A DNA stretch of 64,000 bases, from assembly GCF_900142195.1 (NCBI RefSeq), contig NZ_FRAB01000004.1, positions 208,195-272,194 of the forward strand, written 5' to 3'. The notes under the pieces are model-generated. The model was given only the letters and a program-made list of their open reading frames with translations. It was not told where the DNA came from and made no database searches. Of the stretch, positions 63,712-64,000 are shown one piece after another. The position numbers and the translations under genes were made by a program. Each line of letters starts with the position of its first letter. Within the stretch, counting starts at the first letter, position 1. The DNA comes from Paraburkholderia terricola. GTDB lineage: Bacteria > Pseudomonadota > Gammaproteobacteria > Burkholderiales > Burkholderiaceae.

Positions 63712-63926
63712 TGCGGCTCTACCGCATGCCGACCAGCGTGTACAGCACGCTGGCGCAATGGCGGGCCGGGCAGGCTGAGCCTCCGCGCACCGAGGTACAG
63801 CTGAAGGCTGACCAGCGACGTATCCGGGAGCTGGAGGCGCGCGTGACCGAGCTCGAAAGGGAGCGCGAGATACTAAAAAAGTCCACGGCCTTCTTCGTCA
63901 AGGAACTGGATCGCTCCTCGAGGTGA
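63712..63926 (+). pseudogene. IS3-family transposase OrfA, 5'-truncated
   Basis: The recognisable part reads MRLYRMPTSVYSTLAQWRAGQAEPP and then the OrfA leucine-zipper tail (RIRELEARVTELEREREILKKSTAFFVKEL). The N-terminal helix-turn-helix expected of OrfA (about 40-50 residues) is not seen upstream, so the 5' end is missing or replaced. It ends at 63926, overlapping OrfB. Confidence 0.65.
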
Positions 63927-64000
63927 TCCGTTCGCTGAAGAAGGCCTGGCCAGTCAGCGTGATGTGCCGGTTGCTGAAGGTGCCGCGAAGCAGCTACTAC
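63923..64000 (+). mobile_element. IS3-family transposase OrfB (partial, continues past the window)
   Basis: From GTG 63923 the frame reads VIRSLKKAWPVSVMCRLLKV followed by PRSSYY, the conserved start of IS3 OrfB before its DDE integrase domain. It is in the -1 frame relative to OrfA and overlaps its stop, the usual programmed-frameshift layout. The catalytic domain lies outside the window. Confidence 0.75.

Overview
This window looks like a chromosomal segment of a Burkholderiaceae bacterium, most likely Paraburkholderia or a close relative. The evidence is high GC with strong third-position bias, the block fabI - yejABEF - NlpC/P60 - patatin lipoprotein - gltX - tRNA-Ala(GGC), a hyfB-like hydrogenase-4 subunit, and isoquinoline oxidoreductase genes (iorAB). 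No species can be named from the sequence alone.

Layout. (1) 1-6310: the end of a hydrogenase-4 (hyf-like) operon, then small genes: a DUF1275/YoaK-type membrane protein, a thioredoxin-fold-like protein, an HPr-like protein that lacks the phosphorylated histidine, a spermidine-synthase-like protein and a ribbon-helix-helix protein. (2) 6358-17114: core genes fabI, yejABEF, an NlpC/P60 hydrolase, a patatin lipoprotein, gltX and tRNA-Ala. (3) 17346-34435: fifteen genes, all on the minus strand, forming a quaternary-ammonium/onium-compound uptake and catabolism locus. It has a ProVWX-type ABC importer, SHMT, a DapA-family aldolase, an FAD oxidase, an aldehyde dehydrogenase, a P5C-reductase-like protein, three regulators, a cupin, a GbcA/Stc2-like Rieske oxygenase with its reductase, and an M24 enzyme carrying every DddP (DMSP lyase) metal ligand at the DddP spacing. 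(4) 34889-38478: a PaiB-like protein divergent from a frameshifted MocR regulator, ppnP, and a 2OG-Fe(II) oxygenase. (5) 38651-57681: an accessory catabolic locus. It has two MFS transporters, BKACE, cupins, two FAH hydrolases, a thioesterase, a VanAB-like Rieske demethylase, a Rieske ferredoxin, a VOC dioxygenase, an FAD monooxygenase, an ornithine-cyclodeaminase-like protein, an atypical DapA-family enzyme and an aldehyde dehydrogenase. It ends in a TetR regulator. A 21-bp inverted repeat recurs at its promoters and suggests one regulon. (6) 57753-61864: iorBA with a divergent AraC regulator, then tRNA-Leu(CAG). (7) 62051 onward: a tRNA-3'-end-like fragment followed by AT-richer DNA, an ArgP-like LysR regulator and a partial IS3 element. 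This looks like the left edge of a genomic island that continues past the window.

How the genes work together. In region 3 the importer would bring in a betaine or sulfonium compound. The Rieske pair would remove N-methyl groups, the FAD oxidase, DapA-type enzyme and aldehyde dehydrogenase would process the carbon skeleton, and SHMT would handle the one-carbon units. The DddP-like enzyme would add a lyase or hydrolase step. The substrate is not known. In region 5 the enzymes suggest O-demethylation and hydroxylation of an aromatic or heterocyclic compound, extradiol cleavage, hydrolysis of the ring-fission product and aldehyde oxidation; this substrate is also unknown. All functional calls come from reading motifs in the sequence. 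No database search was run.
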